Of a DNA stretch of 37,287 nt, positions 15,919 through 25,800 are shown in pieces; the first letter of the stretch is position 1, and the number at the start of each line of letters is the position of its first letter. Source of the stretch: an uncultured Ruminococcus sp. Lineage in GTDB: Bacteria > Bacillota_A > Clostridia > Oscillospirales > Acutalibacteraceae. The notes below the pieces were generated by a model. That model worked only from the letters and a program-made list of their open reading frames with translations. It did no database searches and was not told where the DNA came from. The stretch is taken from NCBI GenBank assembly GCA_902798605.1, contig CADBXH010000005.1, forward strand, positions 1-37,287, in the 5' to 3' direction. The position numbers were made by a program, and so were the translations under genes.

Positions 15919-17946
15919 TTGTTTACAGTAATTATTTGTCATAAGTCTGTGATAAAAGATTTCACAAATAAATATAAAATACATCTTAAACCATTTTTGG
16001 ATAATGATAATTATGTGTTTTGTGCATGGAATCCTCAAGGGGAAACCCTTGAGGAGGCTGTGCCCGAGCTTCAAAAGATAGTTCGCGTCAAAAAAGAGTG
16101 GCGGGCAATCGTTGTTGCCGATAATCACACAAAGGTTTTGGATATTTACAAAGAAAATCCCTTTGATTATGTCGATTCTAAGCGAATTCCCAAACGTCTT
16201 GATTCCGCAGAACAAATCACAGAATACAGGGAATATGTTAGAAACGCTACAGAAAAGGCGCTCAGCAACCCGCTTATGAAGCTGTCCGTATGGCTTGGAG
16301 GTTCTGCTGTAAGGATAAGACCGGAATCTCCCGGGAAGGATATCCTTGAATTAGAGCCGGCATCCGATGAATATAAAAAGTATCTGAAAGAATCAAATAC
16401 ATCCGTTGAGGCGATGGAGCTTGCTATGGCGCGCGCGCATCGTTTTGATAGTATTACAGATAACTTTGAATTAAGCGGTGAAGTCTATAATCCGCCTAAA
16501 ATGGTTTTGACCATAGCCGAACGTGCTATCGATGTGAATCTTAAAGAGGCCGCGTACGCGTGGACTCGCCATACGGAATATGATTATTCCACATTTATTG
16601 AAGATAATCTGTATTCAAATAAATTGCGTTGCGTGATCTATGAAATGTCCCGCGTAAAGGGAGAGATCCGTGAAAACGATTATTTTAATCTCCTTGTGAC
16701 TGTTATGATCATTGCCCATAATGATATCCATTCGGATGTTTTAAAAATCGGCAAGGTCTATTCGGTAACGCCTGTCATAGACGACGTGAAGATGAAAGAG
16801 CTGTGTAACGACTATCTGTTCAAGCTGTCGGCTACAAAGGATAAGCTGGATAAGCTTCGTTATCGTCGCAGAACAGAGCTTAACAAAACTATTGACGATG
16901 ATCGTGCTGAAAAGGAGTTTGAAAAAGAGTCGGTGATCCCTGTTGCTGTCGGGAAGAAATATGACGTTGAGAAGCTTTTGTGTGAGTATGATGAAATCGG
17001 TTTGTCAACCGACTGTCCCGGCAATGAGGAAAGCTATTGGAATCGGCAGAACAAAGAGATAAAAAAGCGTTTTGCCCGTTTTCTCAGACAACCTCAGAGG
17101 AGCATCGAAAAAGCAGTGGAGGGCGATTTCCGCGCTTATGATACTATTGACGATGAAAATGTAAAACTACTGACAAAGTATCAAAAACAGGATATTATTA
17201 TAAAGCTGCTTGAAGAAGAGCAGGCTATGATAGAAACGCCTACATCCAAGGTGTTCAACAAGTCGGAGTATTTCAAACAGCTTGATGATAAGGATGAAGA
17301 GATCAAAGATAATATTCGCAAGAGAATGAGTCGAAAAAGCAGTGTTCTTGTCGGTATTATTTCACTTGTTTTGTTCTTTATCGGCTTTATCCCGCTTTTG
17401 ATCAGCGAGTTTAATAATTTTGGTACGGGAGCCATGTCTGTGATCTTGATTTCGATTGCGATGGCTGTCGTTGCTGTTGCTGTAATGATAACTCTGTTCG
17501 CTTTCAGGCAGCAACTGATTTCAAAATTCAAAGCTTTTAACAACACAATGAAATCTATCTTCGATGAGATCGTTTCTTCGTTAGGAGGTTTCTCTGATTA
17601 TTTGAGTCATGCTTGTAACGTAAAAAGAGAATTCTCTGTGTTAGATGCGATTAAAAACGAATCGTATGATTACTTCAAGATTTATAAAAAACATGAAATA
17701 GATATTGACAGGTGTATGTACGATATAACAAATCTGTTTTCGGATTATGTTGACGAGACATATATTCCGGCTGAAGAGCCTGTCCCGTATAATTATAATT
17801 TTGATCAGCCGCAGAATTATTCGTTTGATTTGCCGTACAGCGATACGGAAAAAGAGATCGAATTCCTGCAAAGAGGCAACATCATAACAATACCTGTTGA
17901 TTTTATTAAGAGTATAAGACTGAAAAGGGAGGAGCTATATGACTGA
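15919..17946 (+). CDS. Two-helix membrane protein of the tubulin-like operon, unknown fold
   Basis: The 675-aa ORF starts with TTG at 15919, chosen because AAGGTGGTG (15905-15913) sits 5 nt upstream and the first residues (FTVIICHKSV) already look like a beta strand of a folded domain. The first 470 residues are soluble, with an alpha/beta N-terminal part (to about residue 75) and a long charged helical region including KLDKLRYRRRTELNKT. Two adjacent membrane segments follow, about 474-498 and 505-529, separated by a short Phe/Gly/Asn-rich turn, so both large domains should face the same side, most likely the cytoplasm. The C-terminal 145 residues are again soluble. The stop overlaps the next gene's start by 8 bp, implying translational coupling. 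I do not recognise the family; from position it is probably a membrane receptor for the tubulin-like protein. Confidence 0.72.
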   Translation: MFTVIICHKSVIKDFTNKYKIHLKPFLDNDNYVFCAWNPQGETLEEAVPELQKIVRVKKEWRAIVVADNHTKVLDIYKENPFDYVDSKRIPKRLDSAEQITEYREYVRNATEKALSNPLMKLSVWLGGSAVRIRPESPGKDILELEPASDEYKKYLKESNTSVEAMELAMARAHRFDSITDNFELSGEVYNPPKMVLTIAERAIDVNLKEAAYAWTRHTEYDYSTFIEDNLYSNKLRCVIYEMSRVKGEIRENDYFNLLVTVMIIAHNDIHSDVLKIGKVYSVTPVIDDVKMKELCNDYLFKLSATKDKLDKLRYRRRTELNKTIDDDRAEKEFEKESVIPVAVGKKYDVEKLLCEYDEIGLSTDCPGNEESYWNRQNKEIKKRFARFLRQPQRSIEKAVEGDFRAYDTIDDENVKLLTKYQKQDIIIKLLEEEQAMIETPTSKVFNKSEYFKQLDDKDEEIKDNIRKRMSRKSSVLVGIISLVLFFIGFIPLLISEFNNFGTGAMSVILISIAMAVVAVAVMITLFAFRQQLISKFKAFNNTMKSIFDEIVSSLGGFSDYLSHACNVKREFSVLDAIKNESYDYFKIYKKHEIDIDRCMYDITNLFSDYVDETYIPAEEPVPYNYNFDQPQNYSFDLPYSDTEKEIEFLQRGNIITIPVDFIKSIRLKREELYD

Positions 17947-20900
17947 TGGCATAAGTGCTATGGTTGATATTTTAAAAACCGCAGTAGCTGTTATCCCTTT
18001 TCTTTTGTTGTGTTTACTCAGCATAAAAGTAAACCTTAAAAAGCCAATCAGGGACAGACAGTTTTTAATGCCGATAATTGCGCTTGTTTTTGTTTTGTTC
18101 CTGATGTTTGGGATGCGGATGATCAATAACTGGGTATTATCGTTGATGCACGCTATTCCGGGTTGGATAAACAGCTTTTTGGATTGGATCCCCGATCAGG
18201 TCTCTAACGCGATTTCAACACCGATCAACAGCGTATTGGATTACCTGCGAAGCTTAGATCTCAATTACTGGATCATGTATATATCCAATACCTTGATCAT
18301 CGTGGTATATCTGATCGTCAAGAGGATCATTATTACCATAATGAAAGTCCGGTTTAAAAAACGCAGCAGTATTCACGATGCGGTCTGCGCTAAGTTTTAT
18401 GAACACGATGCCGAGAATGATGTGTGGTGCCTGAAGGACAATATGTCCCAGACGCGAACGGTTTTAAAGGTAGTGTTTTATACAACGGTCGTCGTTGCTT
18501 CTGTTTTGATGATAGTATCAGGCAGAATGTATTTAAACGGGCTTTTGGCTGATATCTATTACCCCGTTGTCAGCGTCTTGCTGATCGGCGAAGTCTTTTT
18601 CTTCATGGATGGATTTACAAAGCAGGAATATTCCCAGAACGTTTTGGGGGATGACGAGAATTCATATCGTATCGTCAACTATTCTCTGCTTAGAAAATAC
18701 TTGAGAAGCCTCTTCTCGGATAAGCTGTTATCAGAGAACACAAATGTAAATAATGCGCTGGAATATGATGTTACCAACGAAGAGGTTCTGGAGCGCCTCC
18801 TTGATGATGCCGATCAGAAGGTAGTTAATTTTGCGCTGTTTTACAGTAAGCTGAATGCGAGCGGCGTTGAATTGGATCATAACTATCTGAATTCTTCCCT
18901 TGATTTACTCAAGGGGAAGAGTATCCTGTTCAACAATCCGTTTTACGAGGATTTGATACCATATGCATTCTATCCCTTGAACAGAACATTGTTGAGCCGA
19001 CAAAAGGTTCTGGTGATCCTCGGCCGTCATGCGATCGAGGACGATGTCAGGCAGTGGATTATGGATGGTATAGAAGCGGTTACCAATATCCCGTTTATGT
19101 GGAAAATCGATTTGCTTGACGACGAAGAAAAAGATATAGATATAGGCATCATTACCCGTTCAAAAGTAATAGATGCAAAAATGCACGAAATAAACGAGAA
19201 CTTCCTGAAGAAGGTCGGGTTCGTCATTATTTTAGAGCCCTCAAAGCTTGTATCGACCGCGCAGATTGGATTAAACCTTCTTGTAAAAAGGATCCGCGGC
19301 TATGACGACAAGCCTGTAGTGTACTGTATGTGTGACAAAAACTGTGACGGTTTGGTCGACGCGATGTCCCACATTTTGATGACCAGTTTTACGGAGGTTT
19401 CCGCTACCGGAAAACATCTCGGAACGTCATCTTATATGTGTTGGGAGGCAGACAGCGAGTATCTTCATCATAGAATGTTCCCAAATGTTTCTCGCTATCT
19501 CGGAATGGGTACGGAATTGTCTTTTGCTGCGTTAAAAAATCAGGTTGCAAAAACGGTCTGGTACGGCGGCGATGCTTTTCCTGTTACGGATATCAGATGG
19601 ATCGATCGACAGTATTACTATGAATTGATGAAGTTTGCCGCTCTTCCGACCGGGCAGGATGCAATGAACCGGTATTTTGTTACGACTCCGAATATGTGGA
19701 GCGCAAAAGTCAGCAAGAACAACTACTTTACCGTAGAAGACGAATCTTGTAATATGTTTGAAATATTGAGGGATTTCTCAACACGTTCTACGGAACAGGG
19801 CTTTATCAATATTGTTTCTACAGATTATTTGTTAAAGGACTATATGGCATCCAACGACACCATATTTGAGACTGATGCAAAGGCTATACCGAATATGGTT
19901 GCCGATTATGCCCGAACAAACCGAAATGTTATCCTCAGACTGATGCTGTTGCTCAGTATCACTTTGGTTAACGAAGAGTCTATCAGAAAAGAATTCTCTC
20001 TGATGGGTTTGCCGTTGCTGAACACAAGGCGGCAGCTTTGGTTTGAGATTTATAAGTGTATATCAGACATTGAAACTATTTCCGGACTTCCCGAGAATTA
20101 TCGTGAAGCTGTAAGCGAGGTTTCCGGAAGAAGTATTCCTTCTCCGAATGATTCGACGATATTCAAAATCGACATTATCAAATCGGAAGAAAAATACAAC
20201 TACGAAATCGGAAAAATGGAAGTCGTATATCACATTGCCAATTCCCGATTTATCGATCGTTTTGTTAACGAGCTGAAATCTTCCAGTTATGTAGCTGAGG
20301 ACGAAAAAGGCGAACAGTATTTTCTCGGTTCGGAAATCAGAGGTCATATTTATCAGAAGTATCTTCCCGGACAGTTCTTTACCTTTGACGGAAAGTATTA
20401 CGAAATGCAGTATCTGACAGCAGAGAACCATGTGCTTGTCCGCAGAGCTGCCGATCATATCAACGGAAGACCTGTGTATCGTCAGTTCAGAGAGTATGCT
20501 TTTTCTGCAATCAGACCTTCTGACCGTATCGGATCCGTAAAGGAAATAGACGGAATAAAAATCATAAAGGAGTACGCTGATATTTCCGTGAGTACGCCAG
20601 GATATCTGCGTATGGAAAGATACAATGACTTCAAAACTGCAAAACCCGTTATGTTTGAAGGCGAAAAAACCGGTATTCCTGTGCGTAAATATCATAATAA
20701 AGCTTTTCTCAGAATCGATTTCCCCGATTCGGACGGCTTTACCCCAAATGTAAGGTATACGATAACTGTTTTGATGAATGAAGTTTTCAAGACTTTGTTT
20801 GCTGAAAATCAGCCGTTTATCTCTGCGGTTACCGATGACAGTTTTATTCCCCAAGACGCGGAATGCAAACCCTTTACATATTCTATACACGGCGACGGAA

Positions 20901-23581
20901 TAGAGCTTTCTTCAAATAGTATTTATATAATTGAAGACAGCCAGCTCGATCTTGGCCTCATTATTACAGTTGAGCGCAATCTGAAAAGGATATTCCAGAT
21001 TATCCAAGATTATATCGCTTGGAACAAACGCGAGATAAAGCTGAGTTTGAATCCACCTGCCGTAAATACGCCTATGCAAATCGCACCGGAAGATATAGGC
21101 GAGTACAAGCCTAAAAAGAAAGATAATATTTTCAAGAGGATCATCGCTAAAATTGCGTCGTTCTTCAAAAGAAAGAAAAACCGGTCGGAAACGGATAACA
21201 TCCGTACACCCGAGCCGGTAGTACCGACAGTACCGGAACCCGAGCCGGTAGTACCGACAGCACCGGAACCCGAAAAAACACCGGAGGATCCGGATATGAA
21301 CGGCGCTAAAGAAAAAACAGAAAATGATGCAGCGGAATCGACGCCGGATCAAAAGGATATCGTCTCAGATCCGGGCGAAGATACCCCCGATGTCGCTTCG
21401 GCAGAGATCGAACCGGCGCCGCCGGCAAATATGCCCGGCGGACCTGAAGAAACAGTGAATGTTTCTTCAAATGATGAAAAGAAATCTGCCTTCGATTTTA
21501 CTCGGGCTCCATACCATAAGCGTTACTATCTTTTGTATGGTTACGACACAGAGCCGACCATGATGGATTTGAACGCAACCAACATATACTTGACAAAGTT
21601 TGGTTATAATGACAATCCGCTGCGATTTGCCAGAAACGGCAGACGAATCGCCAAATATGTTGAGGCTACTTTCAAACCAAATAAGAAAGATGCAAGGTAT
21701 TGTGATTTCTGCGGCAGCGAAATTTACGGCGTAGAATATGAAACGATATCGGATGGCCGCGACAGATGTATCAGTTGCAGCCGTACTGCGGTCAAGACCG
21801 AAGAAGAATTCAGGAAAATCTTTGAAGACGTTAAGCGCAATCTGGAATCTTTCTTTGGAATCAAGTTGAATGTCGGCGTCAAGGTGCAGATGGTTGACAG
21901 CCAAAAGCTGCATCGTCGTCTGAAAAAAGCATTCGTACCCACTCCGTCGCAAGACGGACGTGTTCTGGGTGTTGCTATCAAAGACAAAAACGGGTATTCA
22001 TTATTGGTTGAGAACGGTTCGCCCCGTATCATGTCTATGCTGACGATCGCCCATGAACTGACCCATATTTGGCAGTATACGAATTGGCAGGATAAGTATA
22101 TCAAAAGGCGATACGGAAAAGCGCTGTGGTTACAGGTTTATGAGGGTATGGCAAAATGGGTCGAGATCCAGTATGCTTACCTGATAAACGAACCATCGCT
22201 TGCAAAACGCGAGGAAATCATCACCGTCAATCGCGATGACGAATACGGACATGGATATATCCGCTACAAGGCAAATTATCCTATTTCCGAAAGCGCTGTT
22301 CTCAACGATAACACGCCGTTTATGAATAAAGAGATGCCGCTCGATCCCATGTATTGCGGAGACGTCAGCGTTATGCTGGATCCAAATAACGGCGCTCGGG
22401 GCTATCAGGATGACCTGCTTGATGAGGATGAGGATTATATTGACGTCGAAGAAGAGCAGGATATAGTCGAAAAGAGAGTTTTTGAACCTTGCCATCTGCG
22501 CGATGTAAACAACACACCTCTTTATGCATATCAACAACTGACAAAAGAAGAGCAGGTGTTTTATGATTTGTTCTTGTCTGCGGTGAAAAACCATTCTTTG
22601 TCGCCGGAATCCATTCCTCCGTTTGTGACGGAACAGGTTCTTATCAAAATCAGAGATTATGTGCTGATAGACCATCCCGAGATCTTCTGGTTCAGCGGAA
22701 AGATCAACTACCTCTTTGAGAAAGAATCCGGCAGAATCACCAGTTGTGAATTTGTTTATTCCATGACCCCGGAAGAAGCAGCAGAAAAGGAGCGGTTGAT
22801 CGAAGAATCTCTCACATCGTTTTTGAGCGGAATCACCGATAAAATGAGTGATTACGAGGTCGCTGTTGCAGTTTACAACAATATTATCGATCTTGTAGAT
22901 TATGACTCACTGAGGCTGGAACAGGAAAAATCCAAAAATAAGATAAATGATGATGTTCCGGATGACTTGCGTTCGATATTTGGTGTCTTTGTTAACAAGA
23001 AGGCAGTTTGCGCCGGATACGCGAAAGCAACTCAGTATTTGTTTAATCGCTTGGGAATCGAATGCGTATATGTTTCGGGTATCGGAGATGACGGTCCCCA
23101 CGCATGGAATCTGGTCAATCTTGAAGGAGAATATTACTACATAGATACTACGTGGGATGATCACTCAAACACAAAGGACGGAAACGATTCCTCCAGAGAA
23201 ATTACATATGATTATTTCTGTATCACAACAGAACTATTGCTGCGTGATCATAAGCCTGACGATACAATTGTTTTGCCTGAATGTAATTCTCTAAAGTGTA
23301 ATTATTACTACAGGAACGGGCTGTTGTTGGATCATTATAATTTTACCGAAATCAGATCAATTATCAAAGCCGCCGTTGCCGATGGAAATACCACTGTTCC
23401 TCTAAAGGCGATGACGAGCGATGTATATCAACAAATGTATGATTCGCTGATCGACGGTAAGAAGACAGAGGATGTAATCAGATATCTGAATCTTGATTCA
23501 GCTACACGTGTCAGCACATCCTACTCGTATTCCTATAGCGAGGAAAAACTGAGGATTTCTATCACGTTAAGCAGATTATAA
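17939..23581 (+). CDS. 1880-aa polytopic membrane protein with LIM-like zinc ribbon, DA1-type peptidase and transglutaminase-like domain
   Basis: The start at 17939 lies inside the previous gene, with GGAGG upstream. About five membrane segments occupy the first 230 residues (roughly 11-29, 42-62, 110-134, 175-196, 203-226). A large domain of about 250-1080 follows (strands such as KVLVILGRHAIEDD and VGFVIILEPSKL; no Walker A seen), unrecognised. A Pro/Glu/Val linker (1091-1120) and acidic stretch lead to a zinc ribbon with C1255, C1258, C1277 and C1280. Then comes a metallopeptidase with H1372-E1373xxH1376 (HELTHIWQ) and a probable third ligand Glu1402 in YEGMAKW; this order matches LIM plus DA1-like peptidases. 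The C-terminal transglutaminase-like domain has Cys1691 (AVCAGYA), His1721 (HAWN) and Asp1736 (DTTWDD), a complete triad. Expected activities are zinc-dependent proteolysis and thiol-based cleavage or crosslinking; the substrate is unknown. Confidence 0.82.
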   Translation: MTDGISAMVDILKTAVAVIPFLLLCLLSIKVNLKKPIRDRQFLMPIIALVFVLFLMFGMRMINNWVLSLMHAIPGWINSFLDWIPDQVSNAISTPINSVLDYLRSLDLNYWIMYISNTLIIVVYLIVKRIIITIMKVRFKKRSSIHDAVCAKFYEHDAENDVWCLKDNMSQTRTVLKVVFYTTVVVASVLMIVSGRMYLNGLLADIYYPVVSVLLIGEVFFFMDGFTKQEYSQNVLGDDENSYRIVNYSLLRKYLRSLFSDKLLSENTNVNNALEYDVTNEEVLERLLDDADQKVVNFALFYSKLNASGVELDHNYLNSSLDLLKGKSILFNNPFYEDLIPYAFYPLNRTLLSRQKVLVILGRHAIEDDVRQWIMDGIEAVTNIPFMWKIDLLDDEEKDIDIGIITRSKVIDAKMHEINENFLKKVGFVIILEPSKLVSTAQIGLNLLVKRIRGYDDKPVVYCMCDKNCDGLVDAMSHILMTSFTEVSATGKHLGTSSYMCWEADSEYLHHRMFPNVSRYLGMGTELSFAALKNQVAKTVWYGGDAFPVTDIRWIDRQYYYELMKFAALPTGQDAMNRYFVTTPNMWSAKVSKNNYFTVEDESCNMFEILRDFSTRSTEQGFINIVSTDYLLKDYMASNDTIFETDAKAIPNMVADYARTNRNVILRLMLLLSITLVNEESIRKEFSLMGLPLLNTRRQLWFEIYKCISDIETISGLPENYREAVSEVSGRSIPSPNDSTIFKIDIIKSEEKYNYEIGKMEVVYHIANSRFIDRFVNELKSSSYVAEDEKGEQYFLGSEIRGHIYQKYLPGQFFTFDGKYYEMQYLTAENHVLVRRAADHINGRPVYRQFREYAFSAIRPSDRIGSVKEIDGIKIIKEYADISVSTPGYLRMERYNDFKTAKPVMFEGEKTGIPVRKYHNKAFLRIDFPDSDGFTPNVRYTITVLMNEVFKTLFAENQPFISAVTDDSFIPQDAECKPFTYSIHGDGIELSSNSIYIIEDSQLDLGLIITVERNLKRIFQIIQDYIAWNKREIKLSLNPPAVNTPMQIAPEDIGEYKPKKKDNIFKRIIAKIASFFKRKKNRSETDNIRTPEPVVPTVPEPEPVVPTAPEPEKTPEDPDMNGAKEKTENDAAESTPDQKDIVSDPGEDTPDVASAEIEPAPPANMPGGPEETVNVSSNDEKKSAFDFTRAPYHKRYYLLYGYDTEPTMMDLNATNIYLTKFGYNDNPLRFARNGRRIAKYVEATFKPNKKDARYCDFCGSEIYGVEYETISDGRDRCISCSRTAVKTEEEFRKIFEDVKRNLESFFGIKLNVGVKVQMVDSQKLHRRLKKAFVPTPSQDGRVLGVAIKDKNGYSLLVENGSPRIMSMLTIAHELTHIWQYTNWQDKYIKRRYGKALWLQVYEGMAKWVEIQYAYLINEPSLAKREEIITVNRDDEYGHGYIRYKANYPISESAVLNDNTPFMNKEMPLDPMYCGDVSVMLDPNNGARGYQDDLLDEDEDYIDVEEEQDIVEKRVFEPCHLRDVNNTPLYAYQQLTKEEQVFYDLFLSAVKNHSLSPESIPPFVTEQVLIKIRDYVLIDHPEIFWFSGKINYLFEKESGRITSCEFVYSMTPEEAAEKERLIEESLTSFLSGITDKMSDYEVAVAVYNNIIDLVDYDSLRLEQEKSKNKINDDVPDDLRSIFGVFVNKKAVCAGYAKATQYLFNRLGIECVYVSGIGDDGPHAWNLVNLEGEYYYIDTTWDDHSNTKDGNDSSREITYDYFCITTELLLRDHKPDDTIVLPECNSLKCNYYYRNGLLLDHYNFTEIRSIIKAAVADGNTTVPLKAMTSDVYQQMYDSLIDGKKTEDVIRYLNLDSATRVSTSYSYSYSEEKLRISITLSRL
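21209..21268. repeat. 30-bp tandem duplication encoding the Pro/Glu linker
   Basis: Two adjacent 30-bp units (21209-21238 and 21239-21268) differ at one base and encode PEPVVPTVPE and PEPVVPTAPE. They lie in the flexible linker before the zinc-ribbon domain, where copy number can vary by slippage without breaking the frame. Confidence 0.85.
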
Positions 23582-23616
23582 ATCAAATGTCGCATCATTG
23601 CGAAAGGTGACAAAGT

Positions 23617-25737
23617 ATGAGGAAAATTATCAGAGAAAAACTTAGTATTCAACTGGCCAAAAACCCGGGGAGAATGGTACTTGTAGGAATATTGATTTTC
23701 AATATCGTATTCTTTATAGTAGCGGCGCTTTTTATCAGCGCAATGCCGGTAAGAGGTACCGAGCATATGAGCTTTTTAGAGGCTGCGTATTATACAATAA
23801 CGATGATTCTTGATGCAGGATGCATAGAAGGCGTCATTGAGGATATCGGAAGTTCCGGTGTTTTTCTCGCCGTTGTTTGTCTGGTAATAATACTGATCGG
23901 TATGATTACGTTTACCGGCGCGGTGATCGGTTATGTTACAAACTGGATCTCTGAATTCATTAAAAATGCAAATACCGGTACCAGAAGACTCAGAATATCC
24001 AACCACACGGTTGTTTTGAACTGGAATACAAGAGCTTCTGAAATCATCAACGATCTTATGTTCAGCGAACAAAAAGAAAAAGTTGTTGTTCTGGTGGGTT
24101 CGCGAAAGGAAGAAATAAAAAAAGAAATAGAGGAACGCCTGAGCGAAACGATCTCAAAGGAAAATGCAGAGGTTCACAGGTATGCAGCAGGACTGTCGTT
24201 TTTCAAAAGACATCAGTACATCAGAAAGCATAAGCTCCGCCGGAATGTGACCTTTATTGTCCGTCAAGGCGATGTTTTCTCGCTCAAACAATTAAAGGAT
24301 ATTCAGCTTGAGCAAGCAAAAGCTATTGTGATTTTGGGCAACGATGTAAACAACTCGATATGTAAATTTGAAACCGAAGTGCGAAACGAAGTGAACAGCC
24401 GCGGCAATTCGCAGACGATCAAGACTTTGATGCAGGTTGCGGATATCACAGCTTCCGATTATTCAGTGGATAATCAGAAAATCATTGTTGAGATAACAGA
24501 TACGTGGACGCAAGACATCGTAGAAAAAATCATTCGCAGTAAACAGGTTGACAAAAAATGTAATATCGTTCCCGTGTTTGTTAATCAAATCTTAGGGCAA
24601 ATTTTGTCGCAGTTTTCTTTGATGCCGGAGTTGAATATGGTTTACAGAGAGCTGTTTTCCAATAAAGGCGCGGCGTTCTATACACAGCAAGTCAATGTCG
24701 ATGATGAAGAAGCGTATATTGCAAGCTATATCCGTAATCACAACCATGCGATTCCGCTTGCTTCACTTAAAGACAAGGATGTGTCATATTTCTTCTATGT
24801 TGCCGAATCCGAGCAAAGTATATCCAAAACCTCCGGAGAAACCAATTCAGACTATTCGGTTAAGATGAATTATGATTACTGGATCGAAAAGAAGAATGTG
24901 ATCATCCTCGGCCATAACAGCAACTGCGATGAGATTATGGATGGCTTTTCTGCTTTCAGATGTGAGTGGAATTACGCTGATGAAAAAGGCGGAGAGATAC
25001 TCAGAGTCACGGTCGTAGATGATAAAGAACACCTGGAGAAGAAGAATTATTACCGTCAATATCCATTTGTTATAGAAACCGTAGTAGCGGATATTTACGA
25101 CAAAGATATTATTTGTGAAACTATCAACAAGGTGATCTCATATACCGATGAGGACACCAGCGTTTTGATCCTTTCTGATGATTCGGCGCTTTCCGAAAAC
25201 ATCGACGCCAACGCACTTGCAAATTTGATATATGTTCAGGATATTATCAAAGACAAGATAGCTGAAAATCCACTGTTTGATGTCAACAGCATTGATGTTG
25301 TTGTCGAAATTATCGATCCTAAGCATCATGATATCGTTAACAGTTACGATGTTAATAATGTTGTCATCAGTAATAGATATATCAGTAAGATGATTACACA
25401 GATAGGCGAAAAGGAAGCAATATACAACTTCTACAGCGACATCCTTACCTATGATATTGACACTGGTGAGGGTAACGGATATGAGAACAAAGAAGTATAT
25501 GCTAAGAAAGTATCAACGTTTTTCAGGGAGTTGCCCGCGCCATGTAAAGCAGACGAGTTTATAAGGGCAGTCTATTATGCGTCTTCTCATCCGGATCCCG
25601 GCTATCCTTTCAATCCTACGTTAGTGATTGGATATGTGCGCAAATCCGGCGAATTGATTATTTTCAGCGGCGACTTGTCAACAATTGACGTTAAGCTTGA
25701 AAACGATGATAAAATCATTGTATATACACCACATTGA
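23617..25737 (+). CDS. CASTOR/POLLUX-like ion channel with RCK domains
   Basis: The 706-aa protein has a two-helix pore module: TM1 about 21-43, pore helix EAAYYTITMIL (55-65), filter D66-A67-G68-C69, TM2 about 82-108. It is followed by two Rossmann-type RCK units beginning NHTVVLNWNTRASEI (from 129) and KKNVIILGHNSNCDEI (near 427). The filter is not the TVGYG of potassium channels; the DAG core recalls the ADAGN filter of plant CASTOR/POLLUX channels, and the long double-RCK cytoplasmic part also fits that family. Ion selectivity (K+, Ca2+ or other) cannot be told. It is the last gene of the run, 35 bp after the giant protein, and is followed by a hairpin. A channel in a tubulin/VWA operon may let the system sense or change membrane ion flux; that is inference. 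Confidence 0.82.
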   Translation: MRKIIREKLSIQLAKNPGRMVLVGILIFNIVFFIVAALFISAMPVRGTEHMSFLEAAYYTITMILDAGCIEGVIEDIGSSGVFLAVVCLVIILIGMITFTGAVIGYVTNWISEFIKNANTGTRRLRISNHTVVLNWNTRASEIINDLMFSEQKEKVVVLVGSRKEEIKKEIEERLSETISKENAEVHRYAAGLSFFKRHQYIRKHKLRRNVTFIVRQGDVFSLKQLKDIQLEQAKAIVILGNDVNNSICKFETEVRNEVNSRGNSQTIKTLMQVADITASDYSVDNQKIIVEITDTWTQDIVEKIIRSKQVDKKCNIVPVFVNQILGQILSQFSLMPELNMVYRELFSNKGAAFYTQQVNVDDEEAYIASYIRNHNHAIPLASLKDKDVSYFFYVAESEQSISKTSGETNSDYSVKMNYDYWIEKKNVIILGHNSNCDEIMDGFSAFRCEWNYADEKGGEILRVTVVDDKEHLEKKNYYRQYPFVIETVVADIYDKDIICETINKVISYTDEDTSVLILSDDSALSENIDANALANLIYVQDIIKDKIAENPLFDVNSIDVVVEIIDPKHHDIVNSYDVNNVVISNRYISKMITQIGEKEAIYNFYSDILTYDIDTGEGNGYENKEVYAKKVSTFFRELPAPCKADEFIRAVYYASSHPDPGYPFNPTLVIGYVRKSGELIIFSGDLSTIDVKLENDDKIIVYTPH

Positions 25738-25743
25738 TTAATG

Positions 25744-25771
25744 GGGCTGTCGCAAAAATGAGCGACAGCCC
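25744..25771 (+). terminator. Hairpin ending the tubulin-like operon
   Basis: GGGCTGTCGC (25744-25753) and GCGACAGCCC (25762-25771) form a perfect 10-bp stem with an 8-nt loop, starting 7 bp after the channel stop codon. The tail TTAAAAAATT is poor in U, so termination may be incomplete and alkD could be reached by readthrough. Confidence 0.6.
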
Positions 25772-25800
25772 TTAAAAAATTAAATGACCGGAGGAACAAG

